The notes under the pieces were generated by a model that saw only the letters and a program-made list of their open reading frames with translations, did not search any database and was not told the DNA's origin. Positions 1 through 9,148 of a DNA stretch of 64,000 nt are shown one piece after another. The stretch is from positions 248,001 through 312,000 of the forward strand of contig JADJKB010000010.1 of NCBI GenBank assembly GCA_016706225.1, given 5' to 3'. Position 1 is the first letter of the stretch. Each line of letters opens with the position of its first letter. Both the position numbers and the translations under genes were made by a program. The stretch comes from Myxococcales bacterium (GTDB lineage Bacteria > Myxococcota_A > Polyangia > Polyangiales > Polyangiaceae).

Positions 1-296
1 GGCGCTACGAAGCGGAAGATCGCGTCGGTGCCCGCGTCCGTCGCCACCGCGTACATCACGGCCTCTCCGAGGCGCACCGCGCTATCGCTCACGTGCACGC
101 TCGGCTCGCGGAAGTCCCAGAACTTCTTCTTCAGCACGTAGGGTGCGTCCAAGCCATCGATCTCATCGCTGCCGAGCAGGCGAAAGGGGCCTGCCTGTGC
201 GTTCGGGCGCGGGGCGTCGCTGTCGCCGGCCTCGGTGGCCAGAGTCCCGCAACCGAACGACGCGAGCGCCAGCATCGAGAGGATCTTTCGAGTCAT
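1..296 (-). CDS. Putative lipoprotein, C-terminal part beyond the window edge
   Basis: Read on the minus strand from the ATG at 296, a frame stays open to the window edge, giving 98 residues of an incomplete protein. It begins MTRKILSMLALASFGC: a short basic start, a hydrophobic stretch and a Cys at residue 16 in a slightly atypical lipobox (S-F-G-C). A polar region with no recognised domain follows. The ATG overlaps the stop of the FadL-like gene upstream by four bases, so the two are translationally coupled. It probably acts as an envelope lipoprotein accessory to the two FadL-like channels. The function is unknown; the lipoprotein call is an inference from the N-terminus. Confidence 0.6.
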   Translation of the reverse strand, partial: MTRKILSMLALASFGCGTLATEAGDSDAPRPNAQAGPFRLLGSDEIDGLDAPYVLKKKFWDFREPSVHVSDSAVRLGEAVMYAVATDAGTDAIFRFVA

Positions 297-1633
297 TCGA
301 ACCCCACTGAGACCGTAGCTCCGACGTTCAAGATGCTGCCCCGTGCGCGGTAGTCCCCGACGTAGTCCGCCGGGTTGTCCTTGAGTGTCACGCGCGTGGG
401 CAAGACCGACAGCTGCGCGTGGGTGTCGAAGCGCACGTTGCCTGGCAACACCGCGCCGAGATCCCGGAGCACCACCCCTGCGCCCAGGGAAAATACGTGG
501 CGGTCCGCGTCCACGTAGTTGGTGACCCCGGTCTGGGGCGGAATCGGCGAACGCTCGTAGATGTAGCCCGCGCGGATCGGGACCACGAGATCTGGCGTGA
601 CGTCCAGTCGGTACTCGATGCCGAGCTGCGGCACGATGCGCCCGGCGAAATTCGGATCCTCGATCTTGCTCGGTTTGGGGTTGGGAGGCAGCTCGATGAT
701 GCCGGCGGGGACGTTGACGTCGAGCGTCGTGCTCGAGCGGCTGACCGGGCTCTTGAAGCTCGACCAATCGACCCATTTCAGATCCAGGTTCACCGACAGC
801 GCGTCGATCGGGCGGTAGCTCTCGCCGAGCACGACCTGACGCGGAATGAACGCATTCACGGTGTACGAATCCAGCTGGTAGCGCGCAGGAACCTTGAGCA
901 GCGTCGCGTCCACGGTCCCCACCAGCTCGGCATCGACGTCGAGCTCGATCGTCGCCTGGTGGCGGTACACCAGCGCCAGATCGAGGCGCGAGTGCGGCCG
1001 CACCGTCACGCCAAACTCCGGGTAACGCTCGGTCGTGAGGTCGGCGTCGACCTCGTGGCGGAGCTGGGAGTCGTATTCGGTCCTGTTGCCCGCCGGCAGC
1101 ACCGCCGTTCCGGTGATGCCGAACGAGCCGCGCGTGGCCGCCAGGTAGGTCAGCCCGCCTCCGATGGCGAGCCAGGGCACCGGACGAATTGCGATGTTGG
1201 CCGAGATGAAAATCAGCTGGGTGCGATTGTCGTAGAGCACCCAGCGCGGATCTTCTTGCCGGCTCGCGCGAGCGCGGGACAGGCGATCGTCCGGCAAAAA
1301 GGTGGCGATGCCGAAGGCAAAGGGCAGAAAGCCGATGCTGCCCGGGGCCACCAGCCCGCCGACGACCCCCCGCACCGGATCGACGCGTGAGTCCTGGCCG
1401 TTCATCTCGAGGGAGTGAGCCGCGTAGAAGTAGCCGGCGGAGACGTCGAGCCCGCGGGCCAGCGCGAGCCCCGACGGGTTGTAGTAGTTCGCGGAGAAGT
1501 CCCGCACGTCGGCCGAGACCGCGCTGCCCATGGCCGTCGAGCGCGACCCGAGACCAAAGGTGTCCGAAGGGCTCGCCGCTGCCGGCGCAGCCAGCGCGAG
1601 CGCCGCCAGGCACGAGGGCAACACCCGCCGCAT
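293..1633 (-). CDS. FadL/OMPP1/TodX-like outer-membrane transport protein A
   Basis: This is a 446-residue beta-barrel candidate. I chose the ATG at 1633 because it is followed by an Arg-Arg n-region, a hydrophobic core and an Ala-rich signal-peptidase site (AAPAAAS), and because it overlaps the stop of the upstream paralogue by one base (TGATG). The mature N-terminus has the FadL-type pattern FGLGSRSTAMGSA followed by YYNPSGLAL, where FadL proteins form the hatch. It ends in Gly-Phe-Glu rather than the classic C-terminal Phe. FadL proteins pass long-chain fatty acids or other hydrophobic compounds across the outer membrane; the substrate here is unknown. It forms an operon with the paralogue upstream and the lipoprotein downstream. 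Confidence 0.8.
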   Translation of the reverse strand: MRRVLPSCLAALALAAPAAASPSDTFGLGSRSTAMGSAVSADVRDFSANYYNPSGLALARGLDVSAGYFYAAHSLEMNGQDSRVDPVRGVVGGLVAPGSIGFLPFAFGIATFLPDDRLSRARASRQEDPRWVLYDNRTQLIFISANIAIRPVPWLAIGGGLTYLAATRGSFGITGTAVLPAGNRTEYDSQLRHEVDADLTTERYPEFGVTVRPHSRLDLALVYRHQATIELDVDAELVGTVDATLLKVPARYQLDSYTVNAFIPRQVVLGESYRPIDALSVNLDLKWVDWSSFKSPVSRSSTTLDVNVPAGIIELPPNPKPSKIEDPNFAGRIVPQLGIEYRLDVTPDLVVPIRAGYIYERSPIPPQTGVTNYVDADRHVFSLGAGVVLRDLGAVLPGNVRFDTHAQLSVLPTRVTLKDNPADYVGDYRARGSILNVGATVSVGFE

Positions 1634-2925
1634 CAGAACTTCACCCCCACGCTGACACCCGCTGTCATCAGCTGACCGCCCGTGTCGACGCTCGGCGCGC
1701 CAGGGTTGTCGGCGGGCACGCTGGAAGATTTCGAGTGACTGCGCGGCATCAGCAGCTGGTGCTGATACACGACGTCGACCCGGATGGGCGGCAGCGGCTC
1801 CGCCAGCTCGACCCCGTAGCCGATACCGAGCAGATGGCGATGATTGTCGAAGTAGTTGGACTCCGCAGTCTGCTCGCCGAGCGGAGTCGGTTCGAAGGCG
1901 TAGCCGGCACGGAGCTCCGCCTTGGCGTCGGGACTCAGCTCGAACGCGTAGGCCGCCGCAACGCGCGGCACGATGGTGTCGTGGAACTCGACCGGCACCG
2001 GTCGCAGTGCGGCGCAGGCCGGCTGGCTCGCGGGGCACTTCACCGTCGGCCGCTGCCAGCCGTCGAAGGCACTCCAGCGTTTGTAGGTCGCGGCGAGGGC
2101 GAGGGTCCAGGGCGGCGTCTGGTAGCCGATCTCGGCCTGAAGCTGCATCGGATCGTACTGCGCTACGCCCGTGATGTTCAGATCCGGGACGGTCAGGCTG
2201 CCCAGATCGAAGACCTTCACCACCACGTCGAAGTCACCCTCGAGCACCCCGCGGTACACGAGCCCCGCGCTGAGACCCGGCGCAAAATCATAGCTCGCCC
2301 CCAGCACCGGCGCGTAGGTGGCGACCAGTTGGTCGTCGACCGCCGTCCCCACTCGGCCCGTCGAATCGGTGCGCACCACGACCGTGCCCACCAGCTCCGC
2401 CAGCGCCAGCGCGCCAGCGCCCACGCGCAGGCCATACCCGAGATCGACGCCCGCCCCAGCGTTGAAGTTGAGCGTCTGCGCGCGGTCCGTGATCAGTGGG
2501 AACTGCGCGCGCTCGGGGTAGAGCAGGCGCGCTCGTGCGATGAGAGTGCTGGGGGTGAAGACACCGAGCCCGAGGCTCACTCGATCTTCCAGGAAACCAC
2601 CGAAGGGCACCGGCAACACGACCCCGATGGTCGTGCCCGAGACACTCTCCTCGCTCAGCTCGCCGGGCGCGTTGGGTCCGTCGGCGTGCAATACGAAGCG
2701 GGTGGTCTGCCAGCCGAAGCTGAACTCGCTACGGTGCACGGCGCTGAGCAGCGCGGGGTTCGTGTACGTCGTGTCGACGCCACGGCCGACCGCCGTCCCG
2801 ACCCCGACCATGGCCTGACTGCGGGGTCCGAAGCCGAACTGCTCGGCCGGCGAGGCTTCGGCGCGTAGCGCGAGCGTCGTGCATCCGATCCCCAGCAGAA
2901 CGACGAGAAAGTCCGCGCGTCGCAA
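1633..2925 (-). CDS. FadL/OMPP1/TodX-like outer-membrane transport protein B
   Basis: This is a second FadL-like barrel in tandem with the first. The frame extends to an ATG at 2994, which would leave only 18 bases before the divergent tatB gene. The TTG at 2925 gives a normal signal peptide instead (Leu-Arg-Arg, hydrophobic core, Ala-Glu-Ala cleavage site), so I prefer it; the protein is then 430 residues. The mature N-terminus carries EQFGFGPRSQAM and TNPALLS, the family landmarks. It ends in VSVGVKF with the terminal Phe expected of a barrel recognised by the BAM machinery. The substrate is unknown. The tandem arrangement suggests duplication or a paired function. Confidence 0.77.
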   Translation of the reverse strand: MRRADFLVVLLGIGCTTLALRAEASPAEQFGFGPRSQAMVGVGTAVGRGVDTTYTNPALLSAVHRSEFSFGWQTTRFVLHADGPNAPGELSEESVSGTTIGVVLPVPFGGFLEDRVSLGLGVFTPSTLIARARLLYPERAQFPLITDRAQTLNFNAGAGVDLGYGLRVGAGALALAELVGTVVVRTDSTGRVGTAVDDQLVATYAPVLGASYDFAPGLSAGLVYRGVLEGDFDVVVKVFDLGSLTVPDLNITGVAQYDPMQLQAEIGYQTPPWTLALAATYKRWSAFDGWQRPTVKCPASQPACAALRPVPVEFHDTIVPRVAAAYAFELSPDAKAELRAGYAFEPTPLGEQTAESNYFDNHRHLLGIGYGVELAEPLPPIRVDVVYQHQLLMPRSHSKSSSVPADNPGAPSVDTGGQLMTAGVSVGVKF

Positions 2926-3012
2926 GGCGCAACCATAGAGCGGATCACCGAGTGCGGTCACCCCCGCACTCGGCGTTGCCCGGCCGAAGGTCACGGGGTA
3001 GCGTTTGCGCGA

Positions 3013-3462
3013 GTGTTCGGCATCTCACTGTCCGAGGTCGCGCTGATCGCCATGGTCGCGCTGGTCGTCGTGGGGCCCAAAAAGCTCCCGGGGATGCTGC
3101 GAACCTTGGGCGAGTGGGTGCGAAAGATCCGCCTGATGACCACCCAGGTCCGGGCCCAGACCGGCATCGACGACATCCTGCGGCAGGAGGGGATCGACGG
3201 GGGCATCGCCGAGCTCCGCGGTTTGATCCGCGGCGACCTCGCGCTTTTGTCCCGAGCCCGGACCGGGTCCGGCGACGCGGCTCCCGTGGACGACCCGTAC
3301 GAGAGCGCGGTGGAGCTCGACCGATACCGTGAGTATCCCCCCGAAGGCCCGGATGCGTGCGGGGCGCTGCCCGACGACCTCTGGGACGAACCGGAGCCTC
3401 CGGCGCCAACGGACGCGTCCGCCCCCAAGCCGGAGCCGGAAGAGGCTGAACGGGCCGAATGA
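3013..3462 (+). CDS. tatB: Twin-arginine translocase subunit TatB
   Basis: TatB helps TatC receive twin-arginine signal peptides for export of folded proteins. The 149-residue protein starts at a GTG. It has one N-terminal membrane helix containing the TatB-type Glu (ISLSEVALIAM), the hinge GPKKLPGML, an amphipathic helix, and an acidic Pro-rich tail typical of TatB. TatA would lack this Glu and usually be shorter. Its last four bases overlap the start of tatC (ATGA). No tatA is visible, so either this protein does both jobs or tatA lies elsewhere. The promoter must lie in the narrow gap shared with the divergent FadL-like gene. Confidence 0.85.
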   Translation: MFGISLSEVALIAMVALVVVGPKKLPGMLRTLGEWVRKIRLMTTQVRAQTGIDDILRQEGIDGGIAELRGLIRGDLALLSRARTGSGDAAPVDDPYESAVELDRYREYPPEGPDACGALPDDLWDEPEPPAPTDASAPKPEPEEAERAE

Positions 3463-4241
3463 GCGACGACCCCGACGCCCACACGATGACGTTCTGGGAG
3501 CACCTCGAGGAGCTCCGAACGCGACTGGTGCGCGCCATCATGGCGTTCCTCGTGGGCGTGGTGGTCTGCTGGATCTACCGCGAGAAGCTCCTGATCTGGC
3601 TGACCAAGCCCTTCATCGAAGCGTGGAACGCGGGCAAGCTCGGCGGGCACGCGGCGCTGCACTTCCCCGCCCCGGCGTCGCTGTTCGTGGCCTACGTCAC
3701 GCTCGCGGTGGTCGGCGGGCTGGTCATCGCGCTGCCGGTGATCCTGTACCAGCTCTGGTCCTTCGTTGCGCCGGGGCTCTACTCCCGCGAGAAGAAGCTG
3801 GCGCTGCCGTTCGTCGCGAGCTCGTGTTTGCTGTTCGCCGGCGGTGGCTACTTCGGCTGGAAAGTCGCGTTTCCCATCGCGTTTCAGTACCTGCTCGGTT
3901 TCAGCGGGCCCGTGGGCGCCGAGGGCTTCGAGGTCACCCCCACGGTGATGATCGGCGACTACATCGAGTTCGTGTCACGCATGCTGCTCGCCTTCGGGGC
4001 CGTGTTCGAGCTGCCGGTCTTGATCTTCTTTCTGAGCATCGCAGGCGTGGTTACCCACCAGCAGCTGATCAAGTTCTTCCGTTACTTCATCGTCGTGGCG
4101 TTCATCGTCGCAGCCGTCATCACCCCGCCGGACGTCACGAGCCAGTTCTTGCTCGCGGTGCCGCTGGTGTTGCTGTACGTGATCAGCATCGGCATCGCCT
4201 GGGCCGTAGACCGCAGCCGCGCGCGAACCCAAGCCTCCTGA
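3459..4241 (+). CDS. tatC: Sec-independent protein translocase TatC
   Basis: This is the polytopic receptor of the Tat system, 260 residues, normal for the family. Visible hallmarks are HLEELRTRL near the N-terminus (the Glu contacts the twin-Arg motif), an F-x-A-P motif in the first periplasmic loop region, the SFVAPGLYSREKK loop, FGAVFELPVL in the fourth helix region and TPPDVTSQ before the last helices. It is coupled to tatB by a four-base overlap. After the stop, arms at 4254-4259 and 4277-4282 form a possible hairpin, then a promoter for the next gene begins. Confidence 0.95.
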   Translation: MSDDPDAHTMTFWEHLEELRTRLVRAIMAFLVGVVVCWIYREKLLIWLTKPFIEAWNAGKLGGHAALHFPAPASLFVAYVTLAVVGGLVIALPVILYQLWSFVAPGLYSREKKLALPFVASSCLLFAGGGYFGWKVAFPIAFQYLLGFSGPVGAEGFEVTPTVMIGDYIEFVSRMLLAFGAVFELPVLIFFLSIAGVVTHQQLIKFFRYFIVVAFIVAAVITPPDVTSQFLLAVPLVLLYVISIGIAWAVDRSRARTQAS

Positions 4242-4283
4242 CCTCATGCCAAAGCTCGCGCGAACTGCGCCGCCGAGCGAGCA

Positions 4284-4313
4284 TTGAGGGCGCTTCCGAC
4301 AAACGTATATACT
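4284..4313 (+). promoter_or_regulatory. Sigma-70-type promoter for the Gly-repeat lipoprotein gene
   Basis: A TTGAGG -35 (4284-4289) and a TATACT -10 (4308-4313) are separated by 18 bases. The expected transcription start is about 4320. A GGAGG ribosome-binding site at 4325-4329 precedes tandem ATGs at 4338 and 4341. The AT-rich hexamers stand out clearly in this GC-rich DNA. Confidence 0.6.
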
Positions 4314-4337
4314 GGGCGTTCTCGGAGGAGCTGCCCC

Positions 4338-5862
4338 ATGATGTTTCGTCGTGTCTTCACTTCAGTGCTCGCGGGTCTGATCGTTGCGGCTTGTGGCGGT
4401 GACGACGAGGGGGGCGGCTCGGGAACCGGAGGCAAGGGTGGCACCGGTGGCGCGGGCGGCAGCACGAGCGGCGGCGGTGGCACGCCGGCGGGGGGAGCAG
4501 GCGGCACGACAGGCGGCGCGGGAGGCGCGGCCGGCTCGGGCGCGGCGGCCGGCTCCGGCGGCGTTGCGGGGGCCGGAGGTGCGAGCGGGGGCTCCGGTGG
4601 CGCTGCGGGAAGCGGCGGCGCGAGCGGAGGCACCGGCGGCGCGACGGGCGGCACCGGCGGCGCGACGGGCGGCACCGGCGGCGCGACGGGCGGCACCGGC
4701 GGCGCGACGGGCGGCACCGGCGGCGCGGCGCGGCGGAGGCACTGGCGGCGCGACGGGCGGCACTGGCGGCGCGACGGGCGGCACCGGCGGCACCGGCGGC
4801 ACCACGTGTGGAGCAACGGCACCGGCGCTCAAGCTGACCAATGTCGGCACGAGTGTCGGCGGCACGGCCGTGTTTCTGACGTCACCCCCCGGTGACAAGG
4901 CCCGGCTCTTCGTGGTGCGGCAGTCGGGACAGATCCGGATCATCAAGAACGGCACCAACGTCACGACACCGTTCCTCGACATCACCAGCACCGTCACCAG
5001 CGGCGGCGAGCGCGGTCTCCTCGGCCTGGCGTTTCACCCGCAGTACGCCAGCAACGGGCGCTTCTTCGTCTATTACACCCAGTCCGCGAGCCCAACCGGT
5101 GACATCGTGATCGCCGAATACAAGGTCTCGGGCGGAAGCCCCGACATCGCGACGGCCACGCAGGTCGCGAAGCTCGTGCAAATTCCCCACAGCATCAACG
5201 GCAACCACAACGGCGGCATGCTGGCTTTCGGCCCGGACGGCTACCTCTATGCGGGCATCGGGGACGGCGGCGGTGGCGGTGATCCGTTCAAGGCAGGGCA
5301 AGATCTGACGACCAACCTGGGCAAGATCCTGCGCCTGAACCCGGACGCACCGTCGACCTCGGTGGCCGGCAACGTGCAGGGCCTGATCTGGGACTACGGC
5401 CTGCGCAACCCCTGGCGCTTCAGCTTCGACAAGACCCTCGGCGATCTGTACATCGGCGACGTCGGTCAGAACGCCTGGGAAGAGATCGACTTCGAGCCCA
5501 AGGGCGCGGGCAAGAAGAACTACGGCTGGAGCGTGATGGAGGGCACACACTGCTACAACGCTACGACCTGCAATCAGTCCGGGCTGACCTTGCCGATCCA
5601 GGAGTACCCCCACAGCGCGGGCTGTTCGGTGACCGGTGGTTACGTGTACCGCGGCAACGCCATCCCGTGTCTGAAGGGTTGGTACCTCTACGGCGACTAC
5701 TGCACGGGCACCATCTGGGCACTCCGGGTCGTCGGGGGTGTGGCCCAGGGCAATGCCGCCCTCAACATCAAACAGACCAGCCTGACCTCGTTCGGTGAGG
5801 ACGACTCCGGTGAGCTGTACGCGCTCGCGGGCAATCAGGTGCGACGCATCGACGCCAACTGA
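4338..5862 (+). CDS. Lipoprotein glucose/sorbosone dehydrogenase-like protein, frameshifted in its Gly-rich repeat
   Basis: The N-terminus (MMFRRVFTSVLAGLIVAAC, lipobox Cys 19) and a long Gly/Thr/Ala linker lie in one frame. The catalytic part lies in another frame that ends at 5862. The switch is at 4724-4737, where four extra bases break the 21-base repeat; removing GCGC there restores one frame. The C-terminal 350 or so residues form a PQQ-dependent sugar dehydrogenase-like beta-propeller: HPQYASNGRFFVYYTQ, NHNGGMLAFGPDGYLYAGIGD, GLRNPWRFSFD, GDVGQNAWEEID and YGWSVMEG are family landmarks. Such enzymes oxidise aldoses or sorbosone in the periplasm using PQQ. It may be a pseudogene, a phase-variable gene or an assembly error. 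It has its own promoter and converges on the IgGFc-like gene with a 10-base gap. Confidence 0.75.
4631..4800 (+). repeat. 21-base tandem repeat coding GGTGGAT units
   Basis: Units of CACCGGCGGCGCGACGGGCGG start at 4631, 4652, 4673 and 4694. An interrupted unit spans 4715-4739, units with an ACT variant start at 4740 and 4761, and shortened units run to 4800. The repeat encodes the linker between the lipid anchor and the catalytic domain. All three plus frames are open through it, so a slipped unit changes the frame without an immediate stop. Confidence 0.85.
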
Positions 5863-5872
5863 CGGCGCGCGC

Positions 5873-7789
5873 TCACTTGGGCGTCGGGATCACGACCACG
5901 GTGTTGATCGGCCTCAGGTTTTCTCCGGCTGGATAGGCGTAGCTGACGTCACAGGTGTTGTCGGGTTTGGTGTTGTCACACGGCGCCGAGTTACCCGGCC
6001 GTGTTTCGGGAGTGCCCCAGCCCCACACGTAGAGCCCAAACGTCTCGCTCGAGGTCATCTCGCGCCGCCCGTTGTTGCAGTTGCCCTGCGCCTCGAAGTT
6101 GTGGCGCGAGAGATCGACCCGCGTGAACTCGTACTGTCCGCTCGCGCCAATCGGCTGGAAACCATCGAGTTTTCCGGCGCAATCCAGGGTCACGTCAGCG
6201 AACCCGCCGTCGCCACGCCGGCGAATCACGACCAGGTTGGTCTCGGGATAGGTCGGATCGGTGAAGAACACATAACGCTTCATGTATTGCTGGCCGGCGA
6301 CCATGCGCAGAAAATCCGGATCGCCATAGCCGGCCGGCGCGCCGAGATCCGCGAGCATGCCCGAGCTCGACATGTACGTGAACACCATGAACGGGTGCGC
6401 GGCGTCCTGACTCTTGACCACGAACGGCGTGTCACTCTCGACCTCCGCCACGCTGCCGAGCTCCAGCTTGCCCGGAGCACCGGGGATCGGGGGATCGAAG
6501 CTGAGCTCCGTGCCGTCGACCGCGCCAACGAAACGGTGTTTGCGCTTCTCGCTGATCCCCGGCACACGGTCCCGATAGCTGGCCACGGCGTACTCGTGTC
6601 CCAGCGCACGCACCGGCGGGATCTGTTGCTCGGAGTGGTCGCTGTAGTCCGTCTCCGCCGGCAGCCTCAGGCCGAGGTGTCCCGCAAACAGGCCGATGGG
6701 TTTGTCGGCTTGAATGGGGCTGCCGGTGAGCTCGTCGCTCTGGATGAACTCGACGGTCTCACCGGCGTTCAGCGACAATTTGCCGAGAGTATTGGCCGGA
6801 ATTTCCGCGACGTTGATGCCCGCCTTGATGGTCGTCTTGGGCAAAATGGTGACCGTCGTGCCGTCCTCCTTTGCGATCAGCGTCATGCTCGGTGGAATGC
6901 TCATGCCCTGCCAGAACGCCTGGGCGTAGGCGTTCACCGCGACGTAGTTGGTGTCCCACGCGCTCGTGGGCAAGAGCAGGGTTGCGCCCGTCGTGGCGGA
7001 GTACGCCGCGTTGAACGGCAGCATCTGGTAGGCGACGACGGGGCGATCCGTCTCGATGTGGAAGCCCTTGGCGCGCCCCGTCGAGATGTTCATGCCCCAG
7101 TGTACGTGTGCGTCGAGACCCACAGCAGCCGGGACGGGACAAGCCGCGGGCGACGCCCAGTTGCCGTGAGCGACGGGGTCGTTGGCCAGGAACAAGATCG
7201 CAACCTCCCCCGGCGGCAGACCCTGGGCAGTGTCGTAGGGCTGGTACTTGAGGTTCGTCCCGGTACCCACGGGGCGCGCCGCATGTTTCCCGAGATCGAT
7301 CGGCGCGCCACCAAAGCTGGCCTGAAGGTGCACGGGGGTACTCCAGGTATTGGCAACGAATGCCACGAAACATCCGCCGAACCCCCCGCCCATCGCGTCG
7401 AGGGCGACCGCGTAGTAGTCGCAGCCCACGGTGGTCTTGTTGGCCGCGGCGGCCTGGCACGGATCCATGCACTTGCCCAGCCCACAGGCGAGCCCCGCGG
7501 CGCAGGTCTCCTTGACGCTGCCGTCGCAGTTCAACACCTGCGTGTAGTCGTCGGAGCACGGCAAACACGCCGTGCCCCCACTGTCGGCCTGACCCCCGTC
7601 GAGGTTCAAGAGCCCGCCCGCGCCGCCTGCAGCGCCGGCCCCAGCCCCGCTGCCTCCGGCGCCGCCGCCAACCCCGGCTTGACCCCCGAGCCCGGCGCCG
7701 TCGCCGCTCCCACCCGAGGCGGCCGAACAGGCAGCGCCGAGCGCAGCCACCACGATTCCGAGCCCCAGTCCCAATGCGAGTCGTGCCAT
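5873..7789 (-). CDS. IgGFc-binding-like lipoprotein (paralogue 1)
   Basis: The product is a 638-residue predicted lipoprotein. Its N-terminus has a hydrophobic signal ending LGAAC (Cys 21), then a Gly/Ala-rich linker, then a short Cys-rich segment (CLPC, CDG, C-x7-C) and a large beta-rich domain. That domain resembles the IgGFc-binding N-terminal family seen in many myxobacterial surface proteins. The protein at 55887-57902 has the same plan, including a Cys-rich start, NVGCEYWA versus TVGCDYYA, and a closing stretch on hydrophobic beta strands. A surface adhesin role is an inference; no enzyme motif is visible. It lies 108 bases downstream of a Ser/Thr kinase on the same strand and could share its transcript. 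Confidence 0.75.
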   Translation of the reverse strand: MARLALGLGLGIVVAALGAACSAASGGSGDGAGLGGQAGVGGGAGGSGAGAGAAGGAGGLLNLDGGQADSGGTACLPCSDDYTQVLNCDGSVKETCAAGLACGLGKCMDPCQAAAANKTTVGCDYYAVALDAMGGGFGGCFVAFVANTWSTPVHLQASFGGAPIDLGKHAARPVGTGTNLKYQPYDTAQGLPPGEVAILFLANDPVAHGNWASPAACPVPAAVGLDAHVHWGMNISTGRAKGFHIETDRPVVAYQMLPFNAAYSATTGATLLLPTSAWDTNYVAVNAYAQAFWQGMSIPPSMTLIAKEDGTTVTILPKTTIKAGINVAEIPANTLGKLSLNAGETVEFIQSDELTGSPIQADKPIGLFAGHLGLRLPAETDYSDHSEQQIPPVRALGHEYAVASYRDRVPGISEKRKHRFVGAVDGTELSFDPPIPGAPGKLELGSVAEVESDTPFVVKSQDAAHPFMVFTYMSSSGMLADLGAPAGYGDPDFLRMVAGQQYMKRYVFFTDPTYPETNLVVIRRRGDGGFADVTLDCAGKLDGFQPIGASGQYEFTRVDLSRHNFEAQGNCNNGRREMTSSETFGLYVWGWGTPETRPGNSAPCDNTKPDNTCDVSYAYPAGENLRPINTVVVIPTPK

Positions 7790-7897
7790 TGCCGTCCTCT
7801 TCCGTCGGGGCGCAAGACGACGCCCACACCGTCATGTGTCGACGGGCAGGCGGGACGGGCGGGATTTTCTTTCGGGAGTTGGGCCGAGACGCGCGGG

Positions 7898-9034
7898 TTA
7901 CATCGACGCGAGCCACCAGCACAGCGCGGCACCGATAGAAAAACCACCAACCAGGTAGACGACTGCGCCCAGCCACGGGCCGCGCTTCGGCACGACCACT
8001 GCCAGCTCTTCCGCCGCCTCGTCGTTCACGGCGCACGACGCCAGCTCGGAGCTCGGCGGCCCGTCGATCACGGCAACCCGCGGCGCCGGTGGAACCGGCG
8101 GCGGTTCGGGCTTCGCAGTCACCCTCGGAACCAAACCAATCCGGTCGCTCGGGCGCGGCGGCAAGCACCGCACACCGGAGCTTCGGGTCGGCTCAGCCGG
8201 CTCGCCGATGATCCGACTGAGCGCCATGGCGTTGGCCGGGCGGCGCCCGCGATACGCCGATAGCCCGCCATCGATGGCGTCGGCGAGCGCTCGGGGCAAA
8301 TCCGGAATTCGCTCCCCGAGCGGAGTGAACTTCCCCCACAGAGACGCCTGCAAGATCTCCGGCGCAGTCAGGCCGCCGAACGGGGGTTGCCCGGTGAGCA
8401 TCTCGTAGAAGACCGCGCACGCGGAGTAGAGATCGGCTCTTTCGTCGAGCTCGAGCCCGAGCGCCTGCTCCGGCGGCATGTACAGCGGCGTGCCTGAGGT
8501 GCCGAGGTTCCCGTGGTCCCCCTCGACCAACCCTTCGGAGATCCCGAAGTCGAGCACCTTCACCTCGGGCCGGTCCGGCGCCAGGTGAGTGACCATCACG
8601 TTCGCCGGCTTGAGATCCCGGTGAATGATGCCCTCGCGATGCGCCGCCGCGAGCGCGCCCAGCACCTGCAACATCAGCTCGCACGCATAGGGCAGCGGCA
8701 GCGGGCCGCGAGCCGCGAGGATCTCCGCCAAGGTCTCCCCTTCGAGCAGCTCCATGACGATGAACGGCACGCCGGCGGAGTCCAGGCCGATGTCGCGGAT
8801 GTCGACGACGTTCGGGTGGTCGATGCGCGCGGCGATCCTCGCCTCGCTGATCACGGCGGCTCTCAGATCGGCCCGCGCTGCAAAGCTCGGCGACAGGAGC
8901 TTCACCGCGACCCGGCGCCCGATCAGCAGGTTCTCCGCCTCGTACACCGAGCCCGAGGTGCCGGATCCCAGCTTGCGCATGAGAGCGTACTTCCCGGCCA
9001 GGACCGGGGGGCGGAGGGAGCAAGCATTGGACAT
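7898..9034 (-). CDS. Hanks-type Ser/Thr protein kinase with C-terminal membrane anchor
   Basis: The 378-residue protein has a complete kinase domain at about residues 15-275. It contains the glycine loop GSGTSGSVY, the ATP-binding Lys 45 (AVK), the catalytic HRDLKPAN with Asp 140, DFG with Asp 162, and a PPE variant of the APE motif. A Pro-rich linker follows, then one membrane helix at about residues 355-376 and only two or so residues after it. There is therefore no periplasmic sensor domain, and input must come from the cytoplasm, membrane or partner proteins. The kinase is predicted active. It sits between rlmH and an IgGFc-like lipoprotein, with a stem-loop upstream that may separate it from rlmH. 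Confidence 0.9.
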   Translation of the reverse strand: MSNACSLRPPVLAGKYALMRKLGSGTSGSVYEAENLLIGRRVAVKLLSPSFAARADLRAAVISEARIAARIDHPNVVDIRDIGLDSAGVPFIVMELLEGETLAEILAARGPLPLPYACELMLQVLGALAAAHREGIIHRDLKPANVMVTHLAPDRPEVKVLDFGISEGLVEGDHGNLGTSGTPLYMPPEQALGLELDERADLYSACAVFYEMLTGQPPFGGLTAPEILQASLWGKFTPLGERIPDLPRALADAIDGGLSAYRGRRPANAMALSRIIGEPAEPTRSSGVRCLPPRPSDRIGLVPRVTAKPEPPPVPPAPRVAVIDGPPSSELASCAVNDEAAEELAVVVPKRGPWLGAVVYLVGGFSIGAALCWWLASM

Positions 9035-9099
9035 GAGCTACCCCCCCGAAACGGTCCGGCGCTGGACCGCTTAAGCGAATTCGAGGTCGCAGTTCCGGC

Positions 9100-9148
9100 G
9101 GCTCAGCGCGCGCCGTCGGGACGGGCCGCCCGCGGCGGAGCCTGAGCC
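9100..9148 (-). terminator. Stem-loop directly after rlmH
   Basis: Perfect 7-base arms GGCTCAG (9100-9106) and CTGAGCC (9142-9148) flank a GC-rich core that can pair further. The structure lies immediately downstream of the rlmH stop on the minus strand. It has no T-tract, so it could be an attenuator or RNA-end protector rather than a classic terminator. Confidence 0.35.

Noticed and set aside
4254..4282. GCTCGC/GCGAGC hairpin as a terminator for tatBC
   Set aside because: Short stem, long loop and no T-tract; the promoter for the next gene starts immediately after.
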